DNA from: Struthio camelus
Taxonomy: Eukaryota > Chordata > Aves > Struthioniformes > Struthionidae
Assembly (NCBI RefSeq): GCF_040807025.1
Contig: NC_090944.1
Coordinates: 110,174,238-110,238,237, forward strand
DNA: 64,000 nucleotides
Reading direction: 5' to 3'
The notes below the pieces were generated by a model. It saw only the letters and a list, made by a program, of their open reading frames with translations, did not search any database and was not told the DNA's origin. Made by a program: the position numbers and the translations under genes. Below, piece by piece: positions 62,701 through 64,000 of the stretch. Within the stretch, counting starts at the first letter, position 1. Each line of letters opens with the position of its first letter.

Positions 62701-63947
62701 TTAACATTTCTAAACACTACATCCTTCATTTTTATATCCGATTTTTTCCCTCCCCCAGTAGCTTTGAATGACTTTCAACCTTACTGCCAGCTGCTGCAAA
62801 AAGAATAAATCAGGTAGCAACTGGTTTCAGCTGAAGTCTACAGTGATTCTTACTGGCATTGCAAAGCTTACTTTAATTCACATGGGGCTTAAAAAGCACT
62901 GAGATGGCAGAGATTGTTGTGGCAGAAGCAACTGGAAAACGTCCTGAGATTGAAACGCAGACATATTAACATCACCCTTGTGGACGCTAATGACTTGCAC
63001 TTTAAAATGCCAGAGGCTCATACTGCCAGCTAAAACAAAGAAAAAACACATTTTTAGTCTCCAAAGACTTTAGATCTTTCCAAACTCTGAGGGCAAATTC
63101 AGCCATAATGTATTTTTGCAGTAGAGCAGGGCAGCTCATGCATGCCACTGGGGGAATCATTGCCTGGAGTTGCTTTAGGCAGTGTAGTCGGTATAGCTAA
63201 ATAAAACAGCAGCTGAAAACCTCTGAGAGGTTAAACTAGTAATGAAGCATTCTATAATGCAATGCAATCAAACCTAAACAGTTTGAAGGCATATCTTACT
63301 GACACTCACCAGCCCTTGTCTTCCTCACTGGAATGTATTTAAGGAAGTAACCACCAAACAAAAGGATTTCTATGTGAACTTCACAATTCAAATTGACACA
63401 TAATTAGAAAAATATTTAATCTTTTGATGAAGTAGCAATGTTCCATACAGACATTTCTAGATGAGGAAATCTTTTAAGAGCTCAGCAGTAATGGCAGATT
63501 GCAGACTCTCTAAAACTAAACGTTTAAAGAGCTCTACTCAAAGAAGAGGGAGGAAAGATAAAAGGAAAGGAGGAAAAAAGATGCAGAGAATAACGAGAAA
63601 CGTGGGAAAAGACTTAGAAGCAAATACTTGGAATAAAAGGGAAAAAAAGATTGGTTTGATTGGGAAAGGAAATGCAGGATAGGAAAAATACAGAGACCAA
63701 ACTCATCCTCTGCGTAAATCTAATGACAAACCAAGATGAAGAAACTTTAAGTAGACTGGAGAAAAAGTACATTTCTTTCTTTTTTGCTTCTTTTTAATAT
63801 GTAAAAGAAAGTCCCTAGAAGGTTTTAAAAATAAAATTCAAAATTGTATTTGTTTACCTAGGAAATGCAGGCCACGTACTTTTTTTTTTTCCTTCTGAGA
63901 GTCCGTGGATGGCTAAATAACTGGAAAGATAAGATTTGTGTATATGG

Positions 63948-63968
63948 AATCCATATGTTATATGGATT
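63948..63968. repeat. Perfect 9-bp inverted repeat (hairpin)
   Basis: AATCCATAT and its complement ATATGGATT flank a GTT loop, 32 bp before the window end. An overlapping ATGGAATCCAT palindrome shares the left arm. Confidence 0.75.
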
Positions 63969-64000
63969 GCATTAAAACTGAATAACTGAGAAAGTAATTT

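Larger units (their letters stand above)
55721..64000. other. Non-coding AT-rich stretch to the window end
   Basis: No gene is supported. Open frames are short (at most 92 codons) and featureless; the Lys/Arg-rich frame at 63,461-63,682 is an A-rich composition effect. Contents listed separately include a MIR/L2-like tail at 56,161, an A/T microsatellite at 56,988, a 60-bp tandem duplication at 59,648, and a hairpin at 63,948. A C run lies near 60,488. Confidence 0.6.

Noticed and set aside
63461..63682. Lys/Arg-rich 73-codon open frame as a small basic protein
   Set aside because: The A-rich base composition explains the Lys/Arg content. No motif or context supports it.

Overview
This window looks like vertebrate nuclear DNA, most likely from a bird. 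The strongest evidence is two CR1 (chicken repeat 1) LINE copies with a readable reverse transcriptase. One ends in the short 3' tail built on ATTCTGTG that is typical of sauropsid CR1. A few heavily decayed older amniote repeats (L3-like LINEs, MIR-like SINEs) lie between long AT-rich stretches. The low repeat density and absence of abundant young SINEs fit a bird better than a turtle or crocodilian, but I cannot name the species.

Layout. Bases 1 to about 1,200 form a CpG island: very GC-rich, with clustered CCAAT boxes, G-quadruplex-capable G runs and a TATA-like palindrome near 1,070. It is almost certainly a promoter or first-exon region, but no coding exon can be read there and the direction of transcription is uncertain. 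From about 1.2 kb to the right end the sequence is intron or intergenic DNA. The open frames in it are short, show no recognisable domains and are best explained by chance.

Datable repeats are: an L3-like LINE relic (about 4.7-6.3 kb, +), a 5'-truncated but well preserved CR1 (about 19.6-21.6 kb, +), a CR1 fragment in the opposite orientation (about 35.0-35.7 kb, -), a MIR-like relic (about 46.4-46.8 kb, +), and a second L3-like relic (about 54.9-55.7 kb, +). The only recognisable protein-coding remains are those of CR1 ORF2. In the better copy they are broken by one frameshift and one in-frame stop next to the reverse transcriptase active-site motifs.

No host protein-coding gene, tRNA, rRNA, CRISPR array or bacterial-type feature can be supported. 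Candidate regulatory sequences include the CCAAT cluster, a pair of AP-1 sites one helical turn apart (14.2 kb), several CTCF-like matches (plus orientation at 16.2, 19.5 and possibly 33.6 kb; minus orientation at 49.2 kb), and a 26-bp motif found twice, 1.5 kb apart. Several near-perfect hairpins and short tandem duplications are also listed. I found no clear new biological system. The most testable leads are the promoter architecture, the CTCF-like layout and the 26-bp repeated motif.
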